Source of the DNA: Streptomyces sp. CB02261
Lineage (GTDB): Bacteria; Actinomycetota; Actinomycetes; Streptomycetales; Streptomycetaceae
Reading direction: 5' to 3'
DNA length: 64,000 nt
NCBI RefSeq assembly: GCF_001905665.1
Contig: NZ_LIVX01000006.1
Span: forward strand, 372,001-436,000
Shown here: positions 24,458 to 33,796 of the stretch, piece after piece
Layout: the number at the start of each line of letters is the position of its first letter
How positions within the stretch are numbered: the stretch's first letter is position 1
Position numbers and translations under genes: made by a program
Notes under the pieces: model-generated
The model's input: the letters and a program-made list of their open reading frames with translations, nothing else
The model's database searches: none
Told to the model about the DNA's origin: nothing

Positions 24458-26013
24458 GGGGTGTCGGGAACGTTCCGCCTGCTCGCGGCGCCTGGCATTC
24501 CCCAGGGGGTGTCGGCGAAGCGGTCGCGGAGTTCGCGCTTGAGGATCTTGCCGCTGGCGTTGCGGGGCAGTTCGGGGGTGAAGTGGATGCGCTTCGGGGC
24601 CTTGAAGTGGGCGAGCTTCTCCCGCGCGTGGGTGAGGAGTTCGGTCTCGGTGACCTCGCCGCGCGGGACGACCACGGCCGTGACCGCCTCGATACAGCGG
24701 TCGTCCGGGAGGCCGATCACGGCCACCTCCGCGACGCCGGGATGGGTGTAGAGCGCGTCCTCGACCTGACGGGAGGCGACCAGGACGCCTCCTGAGTTGA
24801 TGACGTCCTTCACCCGGTCGACGATCGTGTAGTAGCCCTCGGCGTCGCGGACGGCGAGGTCGCCCGAGTGGAACCAGCCTCCCCGGAAGGCCTCCTTCGT
24901 CTCGTCGGGCTTGCGCCAGTAGCCGTCGCACAGCTGGGGCGAGCGGTAGACGATCTCGCCGGGGGTGCCGTCGGGGACGTCGTCGCCGTTCTCGTCGACG
25001 ACGCGGGCCTCGACATGGCGGACCGGACGGCCGCAGGACTCCATCCGGCCCTCGTGCTCGTCGGGGCCGAGGACGGTCGCCAGCGGGCCGATCTCGGACT
25101 GGCCGAAGCAGTTGTAGAAGGCGAGCCCCGGCAGCCTGGTGCGCAGCCGCTCCAGGACGGGCACCGGCATGATCGACGCCCCGTAGTACGCCTTGCGCAG
25201 GGCGGACAGGTCGCGGGCGTCGAACTCCGGGTGGTTGGCGAGGCCGATCCAGACGGTCGGCGGCGCGAACAGGCTGTCCGCGCGTCCGGCCTCGATCAGG
25301 TCGAACAGGACGGCCGGGTCCGGACCGTCGACGAGGGTGTTCTCGGCGCCGACGGCGAGGTAGGGCAGCAGGAAGACGTGCGTCTGCGCCGAGTGGTAGA
25401 GCGGCAGCGCGTGCACCGGCCGGTCGTCCTCGCTCAGGTCGAGGGCCTCGATGGCGCTCGCGTACGCGTGGACGAGCGCGCGGTGGGTCATCATCGCGCC
25501 CTTGGGCAGGGCGGTGGTCCCCGAGGTGTACAGCAGCTGGACGTACTCGCGGGCGTCGCGGTCGGTGTCGTACGTCTCCGGCGTGGCGAGCGCGTCGAGG
25601 AGTGAACCGGGCGCGTCCCGCAGGGCCTTGACCGCGAAGCCGTCAGGGACGCGGTCCGCGAGGGCGGGGTCGGCGAGGACGAGCGAGGTGTCCGACTGCT
25701 CCAGGAGGTACGCGAGGTCGTCGCCGGTCAGGTGGTGGTTGACCGGCACGTGGATCAGGCCGGCGCGGGAGCAGGCGAGGAACGCGACGAGGTAGGCGTC
25801 CGAGTTGTGGCCGTAGGTGGCGACCCGGGCGCCGTCGGGCAGACCGATTCCGTGGTGCGGCTCCCGCAGGACGGCCGCGGCGGTGGAGACGGCCGCGTCC
25901 AGCTCGGCGTACGTCCAGGTCCGGTCGGCGTAGCGGACGGCGATCCGGTCGGGGACGCGCTGGGCGCTCATGCGCAGGACGCCGTCGACGGCGCGGCTGA
26001 GGAGTCGGTCCAT
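24454..26013 (-). CDS. Long-chain-type acyl-CoA synthetase (AMP-forming)
   Basis: The protein is 519 residues from ATG 26013. ANL motifs are complete: LLYTSGTTALPKGAMMTH (P-loop), YNCFGQSEIGP, GWFHSGDLAVRDAEGYYTIVDRVKD and the C-terminal LPRNASGKILKREL with the catalytic Lys. It activates a medium- or long-chain acid to its CoA ester; the exact chain is unknown. It ends with a TAG that shares bases with the paaK stop, so the two convergent transcripts have no terminator space between them. It is divergent from the penicillin-acylase gene with a 156-bp spacer. Confidence 0.9.
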   Translation of the reverse strand: MDRLLSRAVDGVLRMSAQRVPDRIAVRYADRTWTYAELDAAVSTAAAVLREPHHGIGLPDGARVATYGHNSDAYLVAFLACSRAGLIHVPVNHHLTGDDLAYLLEQSDTSLVLADPALADRVPDGFAVKALRDAPGSLLDALATPETYDTDRDAREYVQLLYTSGTTALPKGAMMTHRALVHAYASAIEALDLSEDDRPVHALPLYHSAQTHVFLLPYLAVGAENTLVDGPDPAVLFDLIEAGRADSLFAPPTVWIGLANHPEFDARDLSALRKAYYGASIMPVPVLERLRTRLPGLAFYNCFGQSEIGPLATVLGPDEHEGRMESCGRPVRHVEARVVDENGDDVPDGTPGEIVYRSPQLCDGYWRKPDETKEAFRGGWFHSGDLAVRDAEGYYTIVDRVKDVINSGGVLVASRQVEDALYTHPGVAEVAVIGLPDDRCIEAVTAVVVPRGEVTETELLTHAREKLAHFKAPKRIHFTPELPRNASGKILKRELRDRFADTPWGMPGAASRRNVPDTP

Positions 26014-26169
26014 GCGGTGATCCTCGGCGCGTACCGGGCGGAAGGTCAAGTACCGGGAGGCGTGCCGTACCCGCTCGGACCTCGGATACCGAACGGGATG
26101 TTGACAAGGGGACGCATGGCTGCGTGCATGGTCCAACCAGCCGTGCACATCAGTCCGTTGGGAGACACG

Positions 26170-28557
26170 TTGCATCTCCGCACCCGTCTGAAACACCTGG
26201 CGCTCACCGGTGCCGCCCTCGCCGTCGTCACCGCCTCGCTGCCGGGGGCGGCGGTCGCCGACTCCGGAGGCCGGGGCCACCACCCGTCCGACCAGGGCCT
26301 GTCGGCCGTCATCCGGTACACCGAGTACGGCGTCCCGCACATCCTGGCCAAGGACTACGCGAACCTCGGTTTCGGGACCGGCTGGGCCCAGGCCGCCGAC
26401 CAGGTCTGCACGCTCGCGGACGGTTTCCTGACCGTGAACGGGGACCGCTCCCGGCACTTCGGCCCGGACGCCGCCACGGACGGCTCGCTCTCCTCCGCCG
26501 CCACGAACCTCTCCAGCGACCTGTACTTCCGCGGGGTGCGGGACGCGGGGACGGTCGAGGACCTGCTCGCGACCCCGCCGCCGGCCGGGCCGAGCCGTGA
26601 CCTGAAGGAACTCATGCGCGGCTGGGCGGCCGGGTACAACGCCTGGTTGCGGAAGAACCGGATCACGGATCCGGCCTGCGCGGGGGCCGACTGGGTCCGT
26701 CCGGTGACCGCGCTCGACGTGGCCCGCCGCGGGTTCGCCGTGTCGGTGCTCGGCGGGCAGGGCCGGGCCGTCGACGGCATCACCGCCGCCCGGCCGCCCG
26801 CCGCCCCCACGGGGACGCCCGCCGAGGCGCCCGACCCGGCGCGTACGGCCGCGGCGGCGCGGGACCTGTTCGCCGCGGAGAACGCCACCATGGGCTCGAA
26901 CGCCGTCGCCTTCTCGGGCGCCACCACGGCGAACGGGCGCGGGCTGCTCCTGGGCAACCCGCACTATCCGTGGCAGGGCGGCCGCCGCTTCTGGCAGTCG
27001 CAGCAGACCATCCCGGGCGAACTGAACGTCTCCGGCGCCTCGCTCCTCGGCACGACCGTCGTCAACATCGGCTTCAACGACAAGGTCGCCTGGAGCCACA
27101 CCGTCGCCACCGGGGTACCGCTCAACCTGCACCAGCTGACGCTCGCCCCTGGCGACCCGACCTCGTACCTCGTGGACGGCAGGCCGGAGCGGATGACCCC
27201 GCGCACGGTGACGGTGCCGGTCAAGGACGGCGCACCCGTCACCCGCACCCAGTGGTGGACCCGGTACGGCCCGGTCGTCGGCGGCCTCGGCCCCCAGCTC
27301 CCGCTGCCGTGGACCACCACCACGGCGTACGCCCTCAACGACCCCAACGCGGTCAACCTGCGCGGCTCCGACACGGCGCTCGGCTTCGGCAAGGCACGGT
27401 CCACGCAGGACATCGCCGACACCCTGAAGCGCACCCAGGGCCTGCCCTGGGTCAACACGATCGCCGCCGACTCCTCGGGGCACTCCCTCTTCACCCAGGC
27501 ACAGGTGCTCCCCCGCGTCACCGACGAGCTCGACCGGCGCTGCTCCACCCCGCTCGGCCGGGCCACCTACCCGTCCTCGGGTGTGGCGGTGCTCGACGGC
27601 TCGCGGTCGGACTGCGCGCTCGGCTCCGACCCGGACGCGGTCCAGGCGGGGGTCTTCGGCCCGGCGCGGATGCCGGTGCTGCGGGACACCCCGTACGTCG
27701 AGAACTCCAACGACAGCGCCTGGCTGACCAACGCCGACCGGCCGCTGACCGGCTACGAGCGGATCTTCGGCACGGTCGCGACCCAGCGCTCGCTGCGCAC
27801 CCGGGGCGGTGTGGAGGACGTGGCGGCGATGGCGGAGCGCGGCCGTCTGACGGTGGCGGACCTCCAGCGCCAGCAGTTCGCCAACCGGGCGCCGGCCGGT
27901 GACCTGGCGGCCGCCGACGCGGCGGAGGCCTGCGCGACCGTGCTCCCGGGGGACGCGGAGGTCTGCCGGGTGATCGGGGCCTGGGACCGGACGGTGGACA
28001 CGGACAGCCGGGGCGCGCTGCTCTTCGACCGGTTCTGGCGGAAGTTCACCGCTGCGGTGAAGCCCGCCGACCAGTGGAAGGTGCCGTTCTCGCCGGCCGA
28101 CCCTGTGCGTACCCCGCACACCCTCAACACGGCGGCGCCCGGGTTCGCGAAGGCGCTGGCCGACGCGGCGGCGGAGCTGCGGGCCGCCGGGATCCCGCTG
28201 GACGCGCCGCTGGGCGCCCACCAGTTCGTCGTACGGAACGGGCAGCGGATCCCGGTGAGCGGCGGCACCGAGTCGCTCGGCATCTGGAACAAGACCGAGT
28301 CCGTGTGGGACGCGGCGGGCGGCGGCTACGTGGAGGTCGCCCACGGGACCAGCCATGTGCAGGCGGTCGGCTGGGACGGCGGCCGGTGCCCGGTGGCCCG
28401 CACCCTGCTCGCGTACTCCCAGTCGTCGAACCCCGCGTCGCCGCACCACAGCGACCAGACCCGGCTGTACGCGGGCGAGCGCTGGGTGACCTCCCGGTTC
28501 TGCGAGAAGGACATCCTGCGCTCGCCGGCGCTGCGGGTGGTGGTCGTCAGGGGCTGA
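26170..28557 (+). CDS. Secreted penicillin-acylase-family Ntn hydrolase
   Basis: The precursor is 795 residues from TTG 26170, with GGGAGA at 26160-26165. Upstream in-frame codons lack this site. A signal peptide follows (RLKHLALTGAALAVVTASLPGAAVA). The alpha chain would cover about 35-230 and the linker (Ala/Pro/Thr-rich) about 205-240. The beta chain begins at Ser243 in MGSNAVAFSG, the autocatalytic nucleophile of the family. ESNDSAWLTN-like VENSNDSAWLT and the C-terminal AHGTSHVQAVGWDG are further conserved marks. The family includes aculeacin A acylase, cyclic-lipopeptide acylases and N-acyl-homoserine lactone acylases. Substrate cannot be assigned. It should act outside the cell on N-acylated compounds. 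Confidence 0.92.
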   Translation: MHLRTRLKHLALTGAALAVVTASLPGAAVADSGGRGHHPSDQGLSAVIRYTEYGVPHILAKDYANLGFGTGWAQAADQVCTLADGFLTVNGDRSRHFGPDAATDGSLSSAATNLSSDLYFRGVRDAGTVEDLLATPPPAGPSRDLKELMRGWAAGYNAWLRKNRITDPACAGADWVRPVTALDVARRGFAVSVLGGQGRAVDGITAARPPAAPTGTPAEAPDPARTAAAARDLFAAENATMGSNAVAFSGATTANGRGLLLGNPHYPWQGGRRFWQSQQTIPGELNVSGASLLGTTVVNIGFNDKVAWSHTVATGVPLNLHQLTLAPGDPTSYLVDGRPERMTPRTVTVPVKDGAPVTRTQWWTRYGPVVGGLGPQLPLPWTTTTAYALNDPNAVNLRGSDTALGFGKARSTQDIADTLKRTQGLPWVNTIAADSSGHSLFTQAQVLPRVTDELDRRCSTPLGRATYPSSGVAVLDGSRSDCALGSDPDAVQAGVFGPARMPVLRDTPYVENSNDSAWLTNADRPLTGYERIFGTVATQRSLRTRGGVEDVAAMAERGRLTVADLQRQQFANRAPAGDLAAADAAEACATVLPGDAEVCRVIGAWDRTVDTDSRGALLFDRFWRKFTAAVKPADQWKVPFSPADPVRTPHTLNTAAPGFAKALADAAAELRAAGIPLDAPLGAHQFVVRNGQRIPVSGGTESLGIWNKTESVWDAAGGGYVEVAHGTSHVQAVGWDGGRCPVARTLLAYSQSSNPASPHHSDQTRLYAGERWVTSRFCEKDILRSPALRVVVVRG

Positions 28558-28589
28558 CGCTTCCTCCGGGCCCCGCCGTCAGGGGCTGA
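28545..28589. repeat. Short direct repeat around two convergent stops
   Basis: CGTCAGGGGCTGA occurs at 28545-28557 and again at 28577-28589. The first copy contains the acylase stop codon; the second contains the antiporter stop on the other strand. Probably a chance or slippage duplication at the gene junction. Confidence 0.5.
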
Positions 28590-29676
28590 ACGACAGGAAG
28601 ACGAAGGCGGCGAAGATCGAGAGATGGACGCCGCCCTGGAGGAGGGTGGCCCGTCCGGGCACCACGGTCAGGGCGCTCACCACACCGGTGAGGACGAGCA
28701 GGACCATGTGGAGCGGGCCGAGACCGAGCACGAGGGGCCCGGACAGCCAGATGGAGGCGAGCGCGATCGCCGGAATCGTCAGTCCGATGCTGGCGATCGC
28801 GGAGCCGTAGGCGAGGTTGAGGCTGGTCTGTACCCGGTCCCTGCGGGCCGCGCGGACGGCGGCGAGGGTCTCGGGCAGCAGCACCATGAGGGCGATGACG
28901 ACACCGACGACCGCCTTGGGCAGGCCCGCCGACTCGACGCCGTCCTCGATGGTCGGCGAGATCACCTTGGCGTTGCCGACGACGGCGACGAGGGCGAGGA
29001 GGAGCAGACCGAGGCTGTTCCAGGCGTCGCGCCGGGAGGGCGGCTCGGCGTGCTCGTCGGCCGAGTCGTGGCCGGGACGCGGGACCGGGAGGAAGTAGTC
29101 CCGGTGCCGTACGGTCTGGACGCCGACGAACACGCCGTACAGGCAGAGGGAGGCGACGGCGGCGAAGGCGAGCTGCGCGGTGGAGAACTCGGGGCCCGGC
29201 TGGCTCGTGGTGAAGGTCGGCAGGACCAGCGTCATCGTGGCCAGGGTGCAGACGGTGGCGAGCGCGCCGCCGGACCCCTCGGCGTTGAAGACCGCGACCC
29301 GGGTGCGGAGCGCGGCGACGAGCAGGGACAGGCCGACGATACCGTTGCAGGTGATCATGACGGCGGCGAAGACGGTGTCCCGCGCGTACGTGGAGGTCTT
29401 CTCGCCGCCACCGGCCATCAGCGTGACGATGAGTCCGACCTCGATGACGGTGACCGCGACGGCCAGGACGAGCGAACCGAACGGTTCCCCGACGCGGTGG
29501 GCGATGACCTCGGCGTGGTGGACCGCCGCGAGGACGGCGGCGATGAGGCAGAGCGCGATGAGCCCGACGGCGAAACCCGGGAGGTCACGCCCCCAGGCCG
29601 CGACAAGTGCAAGCGCCGCCACCACCGGCCCCCAGGTGGTCCACTGCCGTGTCAATGACGCCGTGCTCGAACTCAT
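28579..29676 (-). CDS. chaA: Ca2+/H+ antiporter of the ChaA/CaCA family
   Basis: The 365-residue membrane protein starts best at ATG 29676, which has AGGA about 8 bases upstream; an ATG at 29685 is the alternative. About ten to eleven hydrophobic segments are visible. The two conserved alpha repeats with acidic residues are present: EPFGSLVLAVAVTVIEVGLI in the N-terminal half and VVIALMVLLPETLAAVRAAR in the C-terminal half. A hydrophilic loop around residues 195-220 separates the halves. It exports Ca2+ (or Na+/K+) in exchange for protons across the cytoplasmic membrane. It is convergent with the acylase gene. Confidence 0.9.
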   Translation of the reverse strand: MSSSTASLTRQWTTWGPVVAALALVAAWGRDLPGFAVGLIALCLIAAVLAAVHHAEVIAHRVGEPFGSLVLAVAVTVIEVGLIVTLMAGGGEKTSTYARDTVFAAVMITCNGIVGLSLLVAALRTRVAVFNAEGSGGALATVCTLATMTLVLPTFTTSQPGPEFSTAQLAFAAVASLCLYGVFVGVQTVRHRDYFLPVPRPGHDSADEHAEPPSRRDAWNSLGLLLLALVAVVGNAKVISPTIEDGVESAGLPKAVVGVVIALMVLLPETLAAVRAARRDRVQTSLNLAYGSAIASIGLTIPAIALASIWLSGPLVLGLGPLHMVLLVLTGVVSALTVVPGRATLLQGGVHLSIFAAFVFLSFSP

Positions 29677-29718
29677 GATCCGCATCCTGCCACAGAGGGG
29701 GCTTTCGCCCGGTTTCGT

Positions 29719-30025
29719 TCAGTCCAAGGGGTCGCTGAGGCCGCGCTCGTACGCGCCGAGCGTCTCCAGGAACATCCGCCGCTGCGCCGCGTCGAGCGGG
29801 GCGAGGGCGGAGCGCCAGGCGTTGGCGCTGCGGCCGAGCCAGCCGTCGATGGCGGCAGCGTGCGCCGGCGCGATGGAGACGATCTTGCGCCTGCGGTCGG
29901 CCGGGTCCTCGACGCGTTCCAGTACGCCCTTCTTCGCCAGGTCCCCCACCATGAGGCTCACGGTCGTCGGGGGCGATCTCCAGCCGGGCGGCGGGCTCGT
30001 TGACGCGGCCCTGACTCGCACGCGG
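29719..30025 (-). pseudogene. MarR-family regulator remnant, frameshifted and 5'-truncated
   Basis: The minus strand encodes the second half of a MarR regulator: TTVSLMVGDLAKKGVLERVE (recognition helix and wing), DPADRRRKIVSIAPAH and a C-terminal helix ending at TGA 29721-29719. The preceding conserved part ASQGRVNEPAARLEIAP is in a different frame. Continuity is restored if one base is removed at about 29968, so a single-base insertion broke the gene. Upstream of about 30025 no MarR N-terminal sequence can be found in any frame, and the DNA instead carries a TetR remnant on the other strand. The gene is therefore a decayed fragment. Confidence 0.75.
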
Positions 30026-30043
30026 GCCGCGCCGGGAACGTAG

Positions 30044-30220
30044 GCCCGCCGCCCGAGGGGGCGAGCCCTGACCGCCCACCGGTTCCTGACGTTCTGGATC
30101 CGGATGCACGGCGTCCTGTCGCTGGAACTCGCCGACTCCTTCACCGGCATGGACTTCGACCCGGCTCTGCCTGTCGGGGCCGAGCCGGACGAGCTGGACG
30201 AGCTGTCGGCATCGGGGGCC
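30044..30220 (+). pseudogene. TetR-family C-terminal domain remnant
   Basis: In the plus frame after a TAG at 30041, the sequence ALTAHRFLTFWIRMHGVLSL, then ELADSFTGMDFDPAL and AEPDELDEL, is the characteristic last helix pair of Streptomyces TetR/AcrR regulators. No helix-turn-helix part exists upstream, and the frame runs on into unrelated Arg/Ala-rich sequence after about 30220. It is a 3' fragment of a lost gene, joined head-on to the truncated MarR remnant. Confidence 0.65.
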
Positions 30221-30303
30221 TGCGGCAGGCCGCGCAGGGCCGAGGCGCGGCGAAGCGGCCACAGGGCAGCGACGTGGCCGCCAACGACCCCGCAGGGCGC
30301 TCG

Positions 30304-31008
30304 CTACGGCGTGCGGAAGCCTCGGAAGGTCACGTGCCTGCGTGTCACGAAGCCGAGCTTCTCGTAGAGGGCGATCGCACCGGTGTTCGCCTCGGCCACG
30401 TGCAGGAAGGGCCCTTCGCCCCGCGCCTCGATGCGCGCCGCGAGCGCGCCGACCAGCCGGGCGGCGTGGCCCTGTCCGCGGGCCTCGGGCGCGGTGCAGA
30501 CCGCGCTGATCTCGGTCCAGCCCGGCGGGCGGAGCCGCTCGCCGGCCATGGCCACCAGCGTGCCCTTCTCGCGGATGCCGAGGTAGGTGCCGAGTTCGGG
30601 GGTCCGGGACCGGAACGGCCCGGGCCGGGTGCGTGCGACGAGGTCCAGCATCTCGGGCACGTCGTCCGCGCCGAGGTCGAGCACGTCGTCGTCCGCCGCG
30701 TCTCCCGGAGCCCCGGACGTGCCGCCGTCCGGCCGGATCATCTGGCGGCCTTCCAGGACGAAGACGGGCTCCCAGTCCGACGGCGGGAGAACCGGGCAGC
30801 TGAACATGTCGGCGAACTCCCCCCGGCCGAGGAGTTCGGTGAGGTCGGCCCACCTCGACGGATCCGGGTCGGTGGACACGGCTGCGAAGGTCGAGACGTC
30901 CGGCAGGTAGGTGACGGCCCCGCCGACGCGGCGGGCGAGGTGGGCGTGACGGCCCCGGAGGGACTCGGCCACGGGGTCGTCCAGTACGAAGGGATCGCGG
31001 CCCGCCAT
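30304..31008 (-). CDS. GNAT-family N-acetyltransferase (FR47-like)
   Basis: The product is 234 residues from ATG 31008, with GAGAGGGA upstream. The GNAT core lies in the C-terminal half: ISAVCTAPEARGQGHAARLV is the acetyl-CoA binding strand and loop (R-G-Q-G-H-A), followed by FLHVAEANTGAIALYEKLGF. The N-terminal 100 residues are a partner domain of unknown role. The acceptor is unknown. It lies between the MarR/TetR gene remnants and the acyl-CoA synthetase (73 bases upstream, same strand). Confidence 0.88.
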   Translation of the reverse strand: MAGRDPFVLDDPVAESLRGRHAHLARRVGGAVTYLPDVSTFAAVSTDPDPSRWADLTELLGRGEFADMFSCPVLPPSDWEPVFVLEGRQMIRPDGGTSGAPGDAADDDVLDLGADDVPEMLDLVARTRPGPFRSRTPELGTYLGIREKGTLVAMAGERLRPPGWTEISAVCTAPEARGQGHAARLVGALAARIEARGEGPFLHVAEANTGAIALYEKLGFVTRRHVTFRGFRTP

Positions 31009-31081
31009 CGTGACGTCCCTCTCGTACTCCGTGCCGAACGGGGAAGGCGGTCCCCGTCGGAGACCTCCCCGCGCACGCAGT

Positions 31082-32632
31082 CTAGAGCGGGCGCTCGTGG
31101 CCCTCCCAGTACGGGTCGCGCAGGCGCCGCTTGTACAGCTTGCCGTTGGGGTCGCGGGGCATGGCCGGGACGAAGTCGACGGTCTTCGGGCGCTTGAAGC
31201 CGGCGAGGCGGTCGGCGCAGTGGGCCAGGATCTCGGCGGCGAGCGCGGGCCCCGGCACGTGGCCGTCGGCCGCCTCGACGACGGCCTTGACCTCCTCGCC
31301 CCAGTCGGCGTGCGGGATGCCGAAGGCCGCGGCGTCCGCGACGGCGGGGTGGGCGAGGAGCGCCGCCTCGATCTCGGCCGGGTAGATGTTGACCCCGCCG
31401 GAGATGATCATGTCGATCTTGCGGTCGCGGAGGAAGAGATAACCGTCCTCGTCGAGGATCCCGAGGTCGCCCACGGTGAAGAAGTCGCCGATGCGGTTCT
31501 TCGCCGTCTTGGCCTCGTCCCTGTGGTACCGGAAGCCGCCGGTGTTCATCCTGAGGTAGACGGTGCCGAGTTCGCCCGGCGGCAGCCGTACGCCGTCGTC
31601 GTCGAAGACGGCGAGCTCGCTGATGGGCCAGGCCCGGCCGACGGTGCCCGGCTTCTTCAGCCACTCCTCGGCGGTCGCGAACGCGCCCCCGCCCTCGCTG
31701 GCGGCGTAGTACTCCTCGACGCAGCGGCCCCACCAGTCGATCATCGCCCGCTTCACGTGCTCGGGGCAGGGCGCGGCGCCGTGGATGGCGTGGCGCATCG
31801 AGGAGACGTCGTACCGCTCCCGTACCTCCGTCGGGAGGGAGAGGAGCCGGTGGAACTGGGTGGGGACCATATGGGTGTGGGTGCAGGCGTGGCGGTCGAT
31901 CAGACGGAGCATCTCCTCGGGTGCCCACCGGTCCATGAGGACGAGCGGGTGCCCGATGTGGAGGGCCGCCGAGGCGAACTGGAGCACGGCTGTGTGGTAG
32001 AGCGGCGAGCAGACGAGGTGGACGTTCCCGTCGTGCGGCCGGATGCCGAAGATGCCGAGGAACCCGCCGAGAGGGGTCTCCTCCGGGAGCCTGCCGGGGA
32101 GCGGGCGGCGGATTCCGCGGGGCCGTCCCGTGGTGCCGGAGGTGTAGTTCATGACCCAGCCGAGGGTGCGGTCGGCGGGCGGGGTCCCGTCCTGGCCTTC
32201 GAGCAGGTCGGCGTACGGACGGAAGCCGGGCACCGCGCCGACGGCGTACCGGTGGGTGGCGGCGAGCCCGGCCTCGTCGGCGGCGGCGGTCACCGTCTCG
32301 GCGAACCGTTCGTGGGCGACGAGGACCTTGGCGCCGGAGTCGGCGACGATCCAGGCGATCTCGGGGCCGACGAAGTGGTGGTTGACGGGGACGAGGTAGA
32401 ACCCGGCCTGGGTGGCGGCGAGATGGGCGGCGAAGAACTCGGGGCCGTTGGGCAGGACGACGGCGAAGGCGTCGCCGCGTTCGAGCCCGGCGGCGCGCAG
32501 CCCGTGGACGAGGCGGTTCGCCTCGGTGTGCAGCCGGCCGGCGGTCCATTCCTCGCCGTCGGGTGCGATCAGGACCGTACGGCCCGGGTCGGCGGCGGCC
32601 TGGGCCCAGAAGCCGGTGGGGCTCTGATTCAC
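31082..32632 (-). CDS. AMP-forming acyl-CoA synthetase
   Basis: The protein is 516 residues from GTG 32632, with GGAAGGAG about 6 bases upstream and a 4-base GTGA overlap with the nitronate monooxygenase stop. ANL motifs: MNYTSGTTGRPRGIRRPLPG (P-loop), EEYYAASEGGG, GDFFTVGDLGILDEDGYLFL and MPRDPNGKLYKRRLRDPYWE. It resembles actinobacterial FadD4/FadD8-type ligases. Coupling to a nitronate monooxygenase-like flavoprotein and control by the same palindrome as the crotonase locus suggest one catabolic regulon, possibly for a sterol- or lipid-derived acid; this is inference. Confidence 0.9.
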   Translation of the reverse strand: MNQSPTGFWAQAAADPGRTVLIAPDGEEWTAGRLHTEANRLVHGLRAAGLERGDAFAVVLPNGPEFFAAHLAATQAGFYLVPVNHHFVGPEIAWIVADSGAKVLVAHERFAETVTAAADEAGLAATHRYAVGAVPGFRPYADLLEGQDGTPPADRTLGWVMNYTSGTTGRPRGIRRPLPGRLPEETPLGGFLGIFGIRPHDGNVHLVCSPLYHTAVLQFASAALHIGHPLVLMDRWAPEEMLRLIDRHACTHTHMVPTQFHRLLSLPTEVRERYDVSSMRHAIHGAAPCPEHVKRAMIDWWGRCVEEYYAASEGGGAFATAEEWLKKPGTVGRAWPISELAVFDDDGVRLPPGELGTVYLRMNTGGFRYHRDEAKTAKNRIGDFFTVGDLGILDEDGYLFLRDRKIDMIISGGVNIYPAEIEAALLAHPAVADAAAFGIPHADWGEEVKAVVEAADGHVPGPALAAEILAHCADRLAGFKRPKTVDFVPAMPRDPNGKLYKRRLRDPYWEGHERPL

Positions 32633-33753
32633 CGTGTGCTCCTTCCGGCGATGCGGTTGATGCGGGTGACGGCTCTCTCGAAGCCCCGGGTGAGGTCGTC
32701 GACGACCTGCTGGACGCTGCGCTCGGAGTCCATCCGGCCGACGATCTGCCCGACGGGGGTGCCGAGGAGCGGCAGGACCTCGTGCTTCTGGATGCGGGAG
32801 ACGGCCTCGGCGACGAGGAGTCCCTGGAGCGGCATGGGGAGCGTGCCGGGCCCCGACGGGTCGTCCCAGGCGTCGGTCCACTCGGTGCGGAGCTGCCGGG
32901 CGGGCTTGCCGGTCAGGGCGCGGGAGCGGACGGTGTCACCGGAACCGGCGGCCAGGAGCTTGGCCGTCAGGGCGCGTGAGTGCAGCTCGGCCTCGGTGGT
33001 GGTGAGCCAGATCGAGCCGAGCCAGACGCCCTGTGCTCCGAGGGCGAGCCCGGCGGCGATCTGCTCGCCGCTGCCGATGCCGCCGGCGGCGAGCACGGGC
33101 AGGGGGGACACGGCGTCGACGACCTCGGGGGTGAGGACCATGGAGGCGATCTCGCCGGTGTGGCCACCCGCCTCGTACCCCTGGGCGACGACGACGTCGA
33201 TGCCGCCCTCGGCGTGGTGGCGGGCGTGGCGGGCACTCCCGGCGAGGGCGGCGACGAGGACGCCGTGGTCATGGGCGCGGGCGACGACGTCCGGGGGCGG
33301 GGAGCCGAGGGCGTTGGCGAGCAGCTTGATCGGGTAGTCGAAGGCCACGTCGAGCTGGTTGCGGGCGACCTGCTCCATCCAGCCGGTGATGCGCCAGCCG
33401 GAGGCCTCACCCTCGGCCAGTTCCGGTACGCCGTGCTTGGCGAGCGTGGCGCGCACGAACGCGCGGTGCTCCGCCGGGATCATGGCCTCGACATCGGCTT
33501 CGGTGAGCGTGCGATGCGCCGGGGCCTCGACCTTCTTGGCGGGCATCACGACGTCGAGGCCGTAGGGCAGGCCGTCGGTGTGCTCCTGCATCCAGTCGAG
33601 GTCGCGGGCGAGGTCGTCGGGGGCGGTGTAGCGGACGGCGCCGAGGACGCCGAACCCTCCGGCTCTGGTGAGTGCGGCGGCCACCGCGGGGAAGGGCGTG
33701 AAGCCGAAGATGGCGTGCTCGATCCCCAGGGTGCGACTCAGCTCCGTCTTCAT
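32629..33753 (-). CDS. Nitronate monooxygenase-family flavoprotein
   Basis: The 374-residue TIM-barrel flavoenzyme starts at ATG 33753; no strong ribosome site is visible. FMN-binding motifs are present: VVVAQGYEAGGHTGEIASM, VLAAGGIGSGEQIAAGLALG and VWLGSIWLTTTEAE. An insertion around residues 70-150 (EAMIPAEHRAFVRATLAKHG) is typical of the actinobacterial subfamily. IpdC of the mycobacterial sterol-ring pathway belongs to this group, so oxidation of a nitro compound should not be assumed. It is the first gene of a pair with the acyl-CoA synthetase and has the TCTGA-N7-TCAGA operator 44 bases before its start. Confidence 0.88.
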   Translation of the reverse strand: MKTELSRTLGIEHAIFGFTPFPAVAAALTRAGGFGVLGAVRYTAPDDLARDLDWMQEHTDGLPYGLDVVMPAKKVEAPAHRTLTEADVEAMIPAEHRAFVRATLAKHGVPELAEGEASGWRITGWMEQVARNQLDVAFDYPIKLLANALGSPPPDVVARAHDHGVLVAALAGSARHARHHAEGGIDVVVAQGYEAGGHTGEIASMVLTPEVVDAVSPLPVLAAGGIGSGEQIAAGLALGAQGVWLGSIWLTTTEAELHSRALTAKLLAAGSGDTVRSRALTGKPARQLRTEWTDAWDDPSGPGTLPMPLQGLLVAEAVSRIQKHEVLPLLGTPVGQIVGRMDSERSVQQVVDDLTRGFERAVTRINRIAGRSTR

Positions 33754-33796
33754 GGGCGGCAGGATGCCGCAGCGGCGCGCCGGAGGGAAGAGAAAT

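Noticed and set aside
26170..28557. Quorum-quenching acyl-homoserine lactone acylase
   Set aside because: The fold allows it, but the family has many substrates and nothing in the sequence or neighbourhood picks one.
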